Part shown: piece by piece, positions 44,397-51,948 of the stretch
How positions within the stretch are numbered: position 1 is the first letter of the stretch
How the letters are laid out: every line of letters begins with the position of its first letter
Program-made: the position numbers and the translations under genes
Assembly: GCA_039024635.1 (NCBI GenBank)
Contig: JBCCQA010000013.1
Coordinates: 62,001 to 126,000 of the forward strand
Direction: 5' to 3'
DNA: 64,000 bases
Source: Kuafuiihalomonas sp039024635
GTDB lineage: Bacteria > Myxococcota > Kuafuiibacteriia > Kuafuiibacteriales > Kuafuiibacteriaceae
Notes under the pieces: generated by a model
What the model was told of the DNA's origin: nothing
Seen by the model: only the letters and a program-made list of their open reading frames with translations
Databases searched by the model: none

Positions 44397-44604
44397 GTCG
44401 CCCGGACCGGGTCCCCCTGTCACGTAGTCGGCCCGAGCCAGCGCACGGGGGATGCGAGAGTTGCGTGCGCGACGCCTCCCGTTTCCGTCTGTGCTCTAGG
44501 ACCGCAAAGCAGCGGAGACCGCGAAGCGGCCGGAGTCGCGCGCAGTGAGCAAAGCGTAGGGGGGGGGGGCCGGAATTCGCCCGGACCGGGTCCCCCTGTC
44601 ACGA
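44397..44604 (-). repeat. Dispersed GC-rich repeat element, copy 2, with perfect 27-bp terminal direct repeats
   Basis: A 27-bp sequence beginning TCGCCCGGACCGGG and ending GTCACG occurs identically at 44398-44424 and 44577-44603. The 152 bases between are non-coding and include an 11-G tract (44559-44569). The reverse complement is related to 27027-27170. The right terminal repeat contains the stop codon of the small gene at 44599-44814. The core CCCGGACCGGG is palindromic and could form a hairpin. No transposase is present. Confidence 0.7.
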
Positions 44605-44814
44605 AGGACCGAAGGCGTCGGCGGTCTGGTGCTGCTGCACCAAGCGATCGAGCTCCGAAGGTGGAAGGGCTTCGGGATACTCGCCGGTGGCTTGGATATG
44701 TTGGGCCAGGGTCCGGGCCATGAGTTCTGCCAGGTCCCAGATATCGTGTTCGATGGCCTTCATGATTCCCAGCAGGAGCTGGTCGGCCGTGCTCATCTCT
44801 TCTGGATTCATCAT
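44599..44814 (-). CDS. Small hypothetical protein, stop codon inside repeat element
   Basis: The 71-residue ORF reads MMNPEEMSTADQLLLGIMKAIEHD, all-helical and acidic, without known motif. The TGA falls in the terminal repeat of the GC-rich element, so the reading frame may have been shortened when the element arrived. SEYPEALPP-like loop residues precede a second helix (ELDRLVQQHQTADAF). A ribosome binding site is present as AGAGAC upstream, only weakly convincing. It could be a genuine small protein or a truncated one. Confidence 0.5.
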   Translation of the reverse strand: MMNPEEMSTADQLLLGIMKAIEHDIWDLAELMARTLAQHIQATGEYPEALPPSELDRLVQQHQTADAFGPS

Positions 44815-44918
44815 CGTCTCTCTGGCGAATCGGCCTTCGTTGAAAGAGTTGAATCATCCATTCGCCGCGCACTCAATCCGAGGAGCGAGAAAGCAGCCGA
44901 CGGTTTTTCGACGTGCGA

Positions 44919-46340
44919 TCAAGCACGGAAGGCCGGTACGGAAAGGCCCGAATCAGGAATCCGAAGGAGCTCCAAGACGCCGCCATAGATGTCGGCTTCG
45001 GGATTGGTCGCATCCGGCCTCGACGCGCCGCTGATTCGATCCCATCCCCGGGTCCGCAAGCTTCGCGGATCGACACCCCCCAACACCCGATTCCCGCGCA
45101 GTCGAGGCGACAAGACCATCACAGCGTTGCTCAAGTCGTGTCCGCTCCCGAACTCGGTGGCGCCTTCGGGTCGAAGCTTGGTCCGACCAAACTCGGTCGG
45201 GACGTACATCACGCTCCTGTCCCATAGGCTCTGACCTCCACCGAAGGGTTCGCGCTCCAGCAGTCCAATCAAGCGGTCCATCACGCTGAAGAGCCGAGAC
45301 CACATCACGGCTTGGGTGCCCCGATGGCTCTGGTGAGAGAAGTCGAAGGCGATGGGCGGATTGGTGAGAGCGCCTTCACGCAGTCCCCCCTCTTCGAGGA
45401 CGGCGCTGAAGGTGGGCGCTATGGTAACGGTGACCGAGGCTCGATTCTTTAAGAGCAGAAAGGCCAAGGCACCTTGGGCGTCCAAGGGATCAGCATCGTA
45501 GTTGGGAAAGGCATCTCGAACCCGCTCGGCGTCGGGCGAGGCTCGAAGACCAAAGTCGCCAAAAGCCGCGTCGGCGAAGAGGAGTTGGTCGATGAGACCA
45601 GCCGCCTCCAGTCGATCGCTCGCTTCGGAACGGAGACCGCGCCAGGCGTCCAGCTGCTCGGGGAATCGGGGCGCAAAGCGCCCGGCGTCTTCGAAGCGTC
45701 GGCGGAGCGCTTGCACTCCCTCCATCAGAGCCGAACGACCGATGCCTTTGCTTCCGTGAAGCCCGAGGGGCCAGGTCTTGGGATCGGCCACGGTCTGGCC
45801 CCGGGCCCACGTCGGCACCCGGTCGTCGACGCCGGCTTCGGTGAAGCCGGTCCCCGTGGCCAGATGGACATTGGGAAGAGGCAGGCCGGCGCCATAGTGG
45901 GCTGCGCAGGCCTCTTGAAGAGTCCGGCCGCCCCAGGCGTCGTTTCCAGTCACCGAACGCTTCTGGCCCACGGCGTGGTTCACGGAGGTTCCTTCCACCG
46001 TGGCCACCAGGATCTCGGACTTTCGCTTGGCGACGAAGGGCTGCTGGTCGGCGGCGAAAGGTATCGGGATGGGACCCAAGCCGTCACTCGACCACTGGAC
46101 CGCGCGAAAAGGGGAGTCTTCGACCGACCGCACGGCAGACTGGGGATAGACGGCCAACGAAGCGGGGGCTTCGACCTCGCCTTCGTGGCGAGCGAGGAGG
46201 CTATCGGTCATGGAAGCTCCGCCCGTCCCCCCGACGACGATGAGGAAGATCGGATCTTCGTTCCCTTGGGCCCGCGAGCGACCCGGGAGGGCGGCGGAGG
46301 CCGCGGAGGCGGCGAGGAAGTCTCGGCGAGTAAGCTTCAT
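44919..46340 (-). CDS. DUF1501-family protein with Tat signal
   Basis: The 473-residue protein begins MKLTRRDFLAASAASAALPG, a twin-arginine signal. The core resembles DUF1501, a sulfatase/alkaline-phosphatase-related fold: early VVGGTGGASMTD, mid GLHGSKGIGRSALMEGVQ, late VMYVPTEFGRTKLRPEG and SGHDLSNAVMVL (conserved EFGR and GxxH). In other bacteria these proteins are encoded with exported partners that contain heme-c or DUF1800-type domains; here two such-like genes are immediately upstream. The substrate is unknown. The ATG at 46340 puts the RR motif at residues 5-6; upstream frame is not needed. Confidence 0.82.
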   Translation of the reverse strand: MKLTRRDFLAASAASAALPGRSRAQGNEDPIFLIVVGGTGGASMTDSLLARHEGEVEAPASLAVYPQSAVRSVEDSPFRAVQWSSDGLGPIPIPFAADQQPFVAKRKSEILVATVEGTSVNHAVGQKRSVTGNDAWGGRTLQEACAAHYGAGLPLPNVHLATGTGFTEAGVDDRVPTWARGQTVADPKTWPLGLHGSKGIGRSALMEGVQALRRRFEDAGRFAPRFPEQLDAWRGLRSEASDRLEAAGLIDQLLFADAAFGDFGLRASPDAERVRDAFPNYDADPLDAQGALAFLLLKNRASVTVTIAPTFSAVLEEGGLREGALTNPPIAFDFSHQSHRGTQAVMWSRLFSVMDRLIGLLEREPFGGGQSLWDRSVMYVPTEFGRTKLRPEGATEFGSGHDLSNAVMVLSPRLRGNRVLGGVDPRSLRTRGWDRISGASRPDATNPEADIYGGVLELLRIPDSGLSVPAFRA

Positions 46341-46351
46341 GCTGAATCTCC

Positions 46352-46963
46352 TCAGTAGAAAACCGCTCCGAAGGAGCTCGCGACGGCGACGCAAACGCTG
46401 AGCGCCCAGGCCTCGTCGTCGAGCTCGCCACCAAACTCGACGAGGGCGTGCAGCTGCTCATCTTGGACGCTGCCGTGCAGCAGGGCCTCGGCGAGACGAC
46501 GGGCCGAGGCCGGCCTGTCGAGGCCATCCGCCTTCATCTCCAGGACCTCGACCGGTCCCAAACCCAGGTCTCGATCCACCGCTCGCCCGCAGGCGCCCCA
46601 CACCAAACGCTCGAGCGCGAGGGGCGTCGTGGCCGAAGGCTCCGCCAAGGGAATGTCGATGCGAAGGCTGTAGGGCTCGACCCCACCCAGAACAATGTTG
46701 TGCACCTCGACGCAGTCTTCGCTTCCCAGCTCCCGGCAGACCTCCGCTTTGGGGAGGACCAAGGCCGTGGCCAGATCGGCCTCCAGCTGGCGCGCCTTCT
46801 TCAGGAAGACGGGGGGCTCCGAGGACGCGGGCGGCCGGTCCGGACCCTCGTCGACAGGGCGGACGATCCCGTCGACCGGACGAGCTCCCTCGTCGAGGAC
46901 GGCCGAGCAGCCCAGGGCCCAGACAAGACCGGGGACCGAAGCAAGGCGGACTCTAGAAGCCAC
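46352..46963 (-). CDS. Hypothetical lipoprotein in DUF1501 operon
   Basis: The 203-residue protein begins with a lipoprotein signal (RVRLASVPGLVWALGC, Cys at residue 19). The mature part has Cys residues in AEVCRELGSEDCVEVHN and VWGACGRAVDRDL, and ends VAVASSFGAVFY. The IVLGGVEPYSLRIDIPLAEP region is similar in flavour to parts of proteins encoded with DUF1501 in deltaproteobacteria, but I cannot name a family. It overlaps the heme-c protein gene by 11 bases and lies 11 bp before the DUF1501 gene. Confidence 0.68.
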   Translation of the reverse strand: MASRVRLASVPGLVWALGCSAVLDEGARPVDGIVRPVDEGPDRPPASSEPPVFLKKARQLEADLATALVLPKAEVCRELGSEDCVEVHNIVLGGVEPYSLRIDIPLAEPSATTPLALERLVWGACGRAVDRDLGLGPVEVLEMKADGLDRPASARRLAEALLHGSVQDEQLHALVEFGGELDDEAWALSVCVAVASSFGAVFY

Positions 46964-48038
46964 CGTAGGCCTCTGTTCGCACGATATCCCAGACCAAGGC
47001 GTCCACTCGATACTCGTGGACCTGGACGAAGCGTCGCCACACCTCCTCGAACTCCGGTCCTTCCGGAGGCCGCTTTAGAAAGTGCCCCCATAGGTCGGCG
47101 GCGGAGGCCCGGGCAAAGGCCTCGGAATCCGCGGCGACCCGGGCCCATTCCACCAGGTCCGCCACCGGCGACCCCATCAGGTAACCGAACTCGGGAGTCT
47201 CGCCGACCAAGGGTCCATCTGTGGCTTGGAAGCGGCCCGGACGGGAGAGTTCGTAGCGGTAGGAGACGCCGCCGGGCGAGCCCCCACCAATGCCGTTGTA
47301 GTGGGCGAAAGGATAGGTCAACGGGTCGAGAGTGCTGTGGCAAACGGCGCAGGCGGCAGGCTTCACATCCTTGGCGTCGTAGTCGATGGGCTCTCCCTGA
47401 ACGGGAAAGAGACCTTCGTAGCGGGATAGGTCGTAGCCCAACCACGCACGGTAGGCCTGGGCAGCCGTGGTCCGAGGGATGGCGGTGAACATTGTGTTAC
47501 TGGCCAGGTTCCAGCGGGTGGTGAGCATACCCGCCCGCCTCTCAGGCTGAACAAGCTGAGCCACCGAAGCGCCGCGGGACAGCTCCTCCAAGGTGCTCGA
47601 AGAGATGGCAGTATATTGGGTAGAAGGCTCGTCGACGCGTCGGACCACATAGTTCGCGGTCAAGACCTCCCGAGCGTCTCGGTCTCCAAAGTGGGTGTAG
47701 ACGAACAAGTTGTAGTCGTCTTCATAGTCGGCGAGAGGAATGCTGCCGGCGTCCTCTCCCGACTTGATGGCCTGCAGCGGGCGAATCTTCGGGTGGGCGA
47801 GTGACCACAGGACTCCGTCCTTTCCTATCCAGTGCTCGGAGCGAAGGCAGCCGTCCAGAACCTCCTTCAGTCCCGCCTCGGTGATGCCCGTCTGTCGTTC
47901 GAGCGGCGTAGGACTCCTGCCGCAGGCGTCGAGACTCAGCCGACGCAAGGCGAGTTCTGGATCCCAGGCTTCAGGCAGTTCTGCCTGGGCGGCGAAAGAC
48001 CACAAGCCAACGCAGAGACCGAGCCACGTCCACCGCAT
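46953..48038 (-). CDS. Exported protein with single heme-c motif (DUF1588-like)
   Basis: The 361-residue protein has a signal peptide (WLGLCVGLWSFAAQA). A single CxxCH site, AACAVCHSTLDPLTYPF, could bind one heme c or act as a cysteine motif. The RRAGMLTTRWNLASN and YNGIGGG regions resemble the DUF1588/DUF1592-type exported proteins of planctomycetes and deltaproteobacteria. With the lipoprotein and DUF1501 protein it forms an overlapping three-gene operon, probably a periplasmic or surface complex. Electron transfer is plausible but unproven. The start is an ATG at 48038. Confidence 0.75.
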   Translation of the reverse strand: MRWTWLGLCVGLWSFAAQAELPEAWDPELALRRLSLDACGRSPTPLERQTGITEAGLKEVLDGCLRSEHWIGKDGVLWSLAHPKIRPLQAIKSGEDAGSIPLADYEDDYNLFVYTHFGDRDAREVLTANYVVRRVDEPSTQYTAISSSTLEELSRGASVAQLVQPERRAGMLTTRWNLASNTMFTAIPRTTAAQAYRAWLGYDLSRYEGLFPVQGEPIDYDAKDVKPAACAVCHSTLDPLTYPFAHYNGIGGGSPGGVSYRYELSRPGRFQATDGPLVGETPEFGYLMGSPVADLVEWARVAADSEAFARASAADLWGHFLKRPPEGPEFEEVWRRFVQVHEYRVDALVWDIVRTEAYGGF

Positions 48039-48074
48039 GATTACATCAACCCGCCTTCAGGATAGGAGTTGCGG

Positions 48075-49013
48075 TCAAGCCCCCGTGAATCGACCCACCA
48101 ATGGAACATGGTCCGACAGCCCGCGCCACCGGCTGGGCGCGCCAAAAGGGTGGCTTCCGCTGTGGTCCTCCAGACAAAGACCAGGTCCAGCGAACACGTG
48201 ATCGAGGCGCATCCTCAGGTGAAGGAATCCGGCCGTTGGCCAGGTCGAGGCCTCGTAGGGGAATGGGTTGCGAACGCCGAGGGCCTGCTGAAGCCGCTCG
48301 TCCACCGGCGATTCAGGCAGGCTGTTGAAGTCGCCCATCAGCAGGAAGCGGTCGCTGGACACCCGCTCCTCCACAAAGCGGGCGACGGACTCGATCTCCC
48401 TTTCCTGGTTGAAGCCCCATCCCATGCGGGCCGGACCTCGATAAGTTCGGGGGCTGAAGAAGGCGGGCAGGGAGATGTGGGTGTTGAAGAGGTCGATGGG
48501 TTGGCCGGCCCAGTCCACGCGGAGGTGCATGCATAGCCTCGATTGCTTGAGGGCGGAAATGCTCCGCGCCCGGCGATGGGTCACCTCTCGGTGGTCTCGG
48601 TCCAAGACTTCGACGTCGCCCCGAACCAGCCAGGCGAGACCGGTCGTGTAGAGGGGCAGCCGGCGCAGACCGTAGCGATGGGCCAGCTGGTGGTGCGCTC
48701 GGTAGCGATGCGGCCGCTCATGGTGGGCCAGGCGTCGCTCCAGAGCTCGGGTCAGGGCGCGCATCTGGTCGTCGGTCCCTACGTCCTGGGCACGACCGGG
48801 CCGAGAGCGGAGCGATCGCTCCTCGACCTCTTGCAGCGCGATCACGTGAGGGAGCGGATCGAGGGTGGCCAGGGCCTCGGCGATGGCGTGCAGACCCCGT
48901 CGGGTGGAGGAAGCCCCTGGGACAGGGTGCATGTGAGCGAAATAGCGCACGTTGTAGGTCAGGACGCGCAGGGCGGAGGCGACCCTGGTTTCGTTGGCGC
49001 GAAGAGGAGACAT
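48075..49013 (-). CDS. Endonuclease/exonuclease/phosphatase-family hydrolase
   Basis: The 312-residue protein has the EEP fold signature residues in order: LRVLTYNVRYF (Asn), ALQEVEE (metal-binding Glu), NTHISLP (His), MGDFNSLPESP (Asp, Asn), LRMRLDHVF and GLSDHVPLVG (Asp-His). No signal peptide is evident. EEP enzymes cut phosphodiesters in nucleic acids or inositol lipids, or act as sphingomyelinases; substrate is unknown. It is divergent from pepN, with 17 bp between starts, so promoters must overlap coding sequence. Confidence 0.82.
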   Translation of the reverse strand: MSPLRANETRVASALRVLTYNVRYFAHMHPVPGASSTRRGLHAIAEALATLDPLPHVIALQEVEERSLRSRPGRAQDVGTDDQMRALTRALERRLAHHERPHRYRAHHQLAHRYGLRRLPLYTTGLAWLVRGDVEVLDRDHREVTHRRARSISALKQSRLCMHLRVDWAGQPIDLFNTHISLPAFFSPRTYRGPARMGWGFNQEREIESVARFVEERVSSDRFLLMGDFNSLPESPVDERLQQALGVRNPFPYEASTWPTAGFLHLRMRLDHVFAGPGLCLEDHSGSHPFGAPSRWRGLSDHVPLVGRFTGA

Positions 49014-49030
49014 GGCGATAGCGTGGTCCG

Positions 49031-51655
49031 GTGGGCGATCAGAAGGCCAAGTACCGCAAAGACTATCAACCCCCTCGTCACTGGGTCGACAGCGTAGACC
49101 TCAGATTCGAGCTATCGCCCAGCGCGACCCTCGTCACTTCGACCATGGAGGTCCGCCGAAACGAAGGCCAAGAGGACGGTCCTCTGGAGCTGGACGGTGA
49201 GAATCTCGAGCTGCGCTCGATCTCCGTGGATGGCGAGCTCCTTCCACCACAGCGCTACACCCAGACCAAGGAACAGCTCCTGGTGCGCGACCCTCCCGAG
49301 CGCTTCACCCTCCAGACGCAGGTCGAGATCGCGCCCGACGCCAACACCAGTCTCTCGGGACTCTACGTTTCCAACGGGAACTTCTGCACCCAGTGTGAGG
49401 CCGAAGGCTTCCGTCGCATCACCTTCTTTCCCGATCGACCCGACGTGATGGCGAAGTACACGACCACCATCGTCGGAGACGCAAAGGCGCTTCCTGTAAT
49501 GCTCTCCAACGGAAATCGAGTGGAAGAGGGTGTCCTGGACGATGGTCGAAGCTGGGTCCGCTGGGAGGACCCCTTCAAAAAGCCGAGCTATCTCTTCGCC
49601 TTGGTGGCCGGGAACTTGAGAGCCCACAGCGGGCACTTCACCACCCACAGTGGCCGCCAGGTCCGACTGGAGGTCTGGGTCGAGCCGCAGAACATCGACA
49701 AGTGCGAACACGCGCTCCGGAGTCTTCAGAAGTCGATGAAGTGGGACGAAGAGGTCTTCGGGCTCGAGTACGATCTCGACATCTACATGATCGTGGCCGT
49801 GGGGGACTTCAACATGGGCGCCATGGAAAACAAGGGGCTCAACGTCTTCAACTCCAAATACGTCTTGGCCCGACCGGATACGGCCAACGACGACGACTAC
49901 GAAGGCATCGAAGCGGTCATCGCTCACGAGTACTTCCACAACTGGACGGGCAACCGGGTGACCTGTCGGGACTGGTTTCAGCTCACGCTGAAGGAGGGTC
50001 TGACCGTGTACCGGGACCAGCGCTTCACGGCTGACCAGACCTCGGCCGCGGTGAAGCGAATCCACGACGTCCGGATGCTCCGGGCCGCCCAGTTCGAAGA
50101 GGACGCAGGTCCCATGGCCCACCCCATCCGCCCCGAGGCCTACGTGGAGATGAACAACTTCTACACCGCCACGGTCTACATCAAGGGGGCCGAGATCGTT
50201 CGGCTGTACGAGCGTATTCTGGGTCGAGACGGCTTCCGAAAAGGCATGGACCTCTATTTCGAGCGTCACGACGGCCAGGCCGTGACCTGCGACGACTTTC
50301 GTCAGGCCATGGGTGACGCCAACGAGACCGACCTGTCCCAAATGGACGCCTGGTATCGCCAAGCCGGTACGCCCAGGGTGTCGGTCCGCAAGGAGTGGAA
50401 GGACCACGCGCTCCACCTCTACCTTCGGCAATCCCGGCCTTCCGACGCCCTACCCAGCTTCGAGCCGGTGCCCATTCCCGTCACGACCGCCCTGCTCGGA
50501 CCGGATGGACCCGTCTCCTTCCGAGTTGAGGGCGAGACGCTTCCCAGGGAGCGTGACACCGAGGCCACGCTGATGCTCACCCAGGCGGAGCAGAGCTTCG
50601 TCCTCCGAGGTCCGAAGCTCGAACCCATTCCCTCCCTCCTTCGCAACTTCTCGGCACCGGTTCACCTAGACGAAGAAGTGGGTGCGGAGAGCTTGGCCTT
50701 TCGCTTCGCCAAGGACGACGACCCCTTCAACCGTTGGGAAGCGGGACAGCGGCTGTTCGAGCAGGTCTTGCTCCGCGCCATCAAGGGCGAAGACGACGAA
50801 CCCGAGATCGATCCGCGGTTCATCGAGGCCTACGGGGAGATGCTCGACGCCGACGGCATCGACGGCTCCCTTCGCGCTTTGGCCATGCAGCCTCCGAGCG
50901 AACGTACCCTGGCCCAAAAGCTCAGCGACGTGGATCCGGCCCGCGTCCATCACATGCGGCGCCGTGTGCAGCTAGCCTTGGTAAAGGCCCATCGTAGGCC
51001 TTTGGAGGCCCTCTACGAGGGGCGTAGCTGGTCGACCGCCCTCGACGGGCCTGCGGTGGCCGAACGTCGGGTAGCCAATACGGCCCTTGGCTTGCTTAGC
51101 GTGGCCGGAACCGACACCGACGTGAAGCGAGCGGCCATACAGTTCGAGCGAGCCGAGACCATGACCGATACGGAAGCGGCGCTTTATGCCCTCACCGACC
51201 ACGAGGGCGCAGACCGAGACGAAGCCTTGGCCCGCTTCCATGCTCGGTGGAAGGAAGAGCCGCTCGTCGTCGACAAGTGGTTCACCGTCCAGGCCTTGTC
51301 CCGAAGCGCCAACGCACTGGATCGAATCGAGCAGCTTCTCGAGCACCCCGACTTCTCTTTGCGGAATCCAAACCGGGTCCGCTCTTTGGTGGGCGCCTTC
51401 GCAGCCGCGAATCCCCTCCGCTTTCATGATCTGTCGGGACGAGGCTACGGAATCCTCGAGAAGACGGTCCTCGAGTTGGACAGCCTGAATCCCCAGGTCG
51501 CGTCTCGGATGGTGAGCAGCTTCAACAGCTATCGGCGTCATGAAGCGCAGCGGCGAGGCCTCATGCGGCAGTGCTTGGAGCGCATCGCCGAGAAGGCCAG
51601 TTCCAAGGATGTGGGGGAGATCGTCGGAAAGGCCCTTGCCGGCCCTGAATCATGA
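49031..51655 (+). CDS. pepN: Aminopeptidase N (M1 family)
   Basis: The 874-residue protein matches E. coli PepN in length and N-terminus (QKAKYRKDYQPPRHW). GAMENKGLN is the exopeptidase motif. HEYFHNW supplies zinc ligands His299 and His303 with catalytic Glu300, and Glu322 (LKEGLTVY) is the third ligand. CEAEGFRRITFFPDRPDVM is a typical PepN segment. The C-terminal helical ARM-like domain is complete. It removes N-terminal residues during cytoplasmic peptide turnover. The start is a GTG (49031). Downstream lies a 293-bp regulatory region, then the lipid/polyketide locus. Confidence 0.95.
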   Translation: MGDQKAKYRKDYQPPRHWVDSVDLRFELSPSATLVTSTMEVRRNEGQEDGPLELDGENLELRSISVDGELLPPQRYTQTKEQLLVRDPPERFTLQTQVEIAPDANTSLSGLYVSNGNFCTQCEAEGFRRITFFPDRPDVMAKYTTTIVGDAKALPVMLSNGNRVEEGVLDDGRSWVRWEDPFKKPSYLFALVAGNLRAHSGHFTTHSGRQVRLEVWVEPQNIDKCEHALRSLQKSMKWDEEVFGLEYDLDIYMIVAVGDFNMGAMENKGLNVFNSKYVLARPDTANDDDYEGIEAVIAHEYFHNWTGNRVTCRDWFQLTLKEGLTVYRDQRFTADQTSAAVKRIHDVRMLRAAQFEEDAGPMAHPIRPEAYVEMNNFYTATVYIKGAEIVRLYERILGRDGFRKGMDLYFERHDGQAVTCDDFRQAMGDANETDLSQMDAWYRQAGTPRVSVRKEWKDHALHLYLRQSRPSDALPSFEPVPIPVTTALLGPDGPVSFRVEGETLPRERDTEATLMLTQAEQSFVLRGPKLEPIPSLLRNFSAPVHLDEEVGAESLAFRFAKDDDPFNRWEAGQRLFEQVLLRAIKGEDDEPEIDPRFIEAYGEMLDADGIDGSLRALAMQPPSERTLAQKLSDVDPARVHHMRRRVQLALVKAHRRPLEALYEGRSWSTALDGPAVAERRVANTALGLLSVAGTDTDVKRAAIQFERAETMTDTEAALYALTDHEGADRDEALARFHARWKEEPLVVDKWFTVQALSRSANALDRIEQLLEHPDFSLRNPNRVRSLVGAFAAANPLRFHDLSGRGYGILEKTVLELDSLNPQVASRMVSSFNSYRRHEAQRRGLMRQCLERIAEKASSKDVGEIVGKALAGPES

Positions 51656-51724
51656 GTTAAAACCCTGAGCCCGAACGCCTCGGAGCGTGCAAGATCAGCG
51701 CGTCATGGCTTTTCGTTTCCCCCG

Positions 51725-51816
51725 AAAAAAAAAACCCACGACTGACTCGTCGGTAGGTTTAGATTCCCGCTCGATATCAAGCCCTTGGCCGAAACCTACT
51801 GAAAAGTCGGTGGGTT
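51725..51816 (-). terminator. Inverted repeat plus poly-A, intrinsic-terminator-like on minus strand
   Basis: Arms at 51733-51761 and 51792-51816 pair imperfectly: AACCCAC with GTGGGTT (outer), CGACT with AGTCG, and GTAGGTTT with AAACCTAC (inner), around a 30-nt loop. On the plus strand the left arm is preceded by ten A (51725-51734). A minus-strand transcript would therefore end with this hairpin followed by ten U, a typical Rho-independent terminator. No minus-strand gene is known upstream of it, which suggests a short non-coding or antisense transcript from the region before the ligase gene, or a different use of the hairpin. Confidence 0.5.
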
Positions 51817-51844
51817 GTGCCTGCCCACACCCCCCGCAATCTCG

Positions 51845-51873
51845 TTGACGGGTGTTTCGGGCCACGTCATACA
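51845..51873 (+). promoter_or_regulatory. Candidate promoter of the acyl-AMP ligase/ACP/PKS operon
   Basis: TTGACG at 51845-51850 is followed after a 17-base spacer by CATACA (51868-51873), a weak -10 match. It lies 76 bases before the ligase ATG and is the best sigma-70-like pair in the gap. It sits just downstream of the inverted repeat. Evidence is by pattern only. Confidence 0.35.
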
Positions 51874-51948
51874 CCGCCGCGCTGAACCAGCGTTCATTTG
51901 CGGCGCTAGGCGGCTCGACCGGTCGACCTCGGAGCGTACGACACCCCC

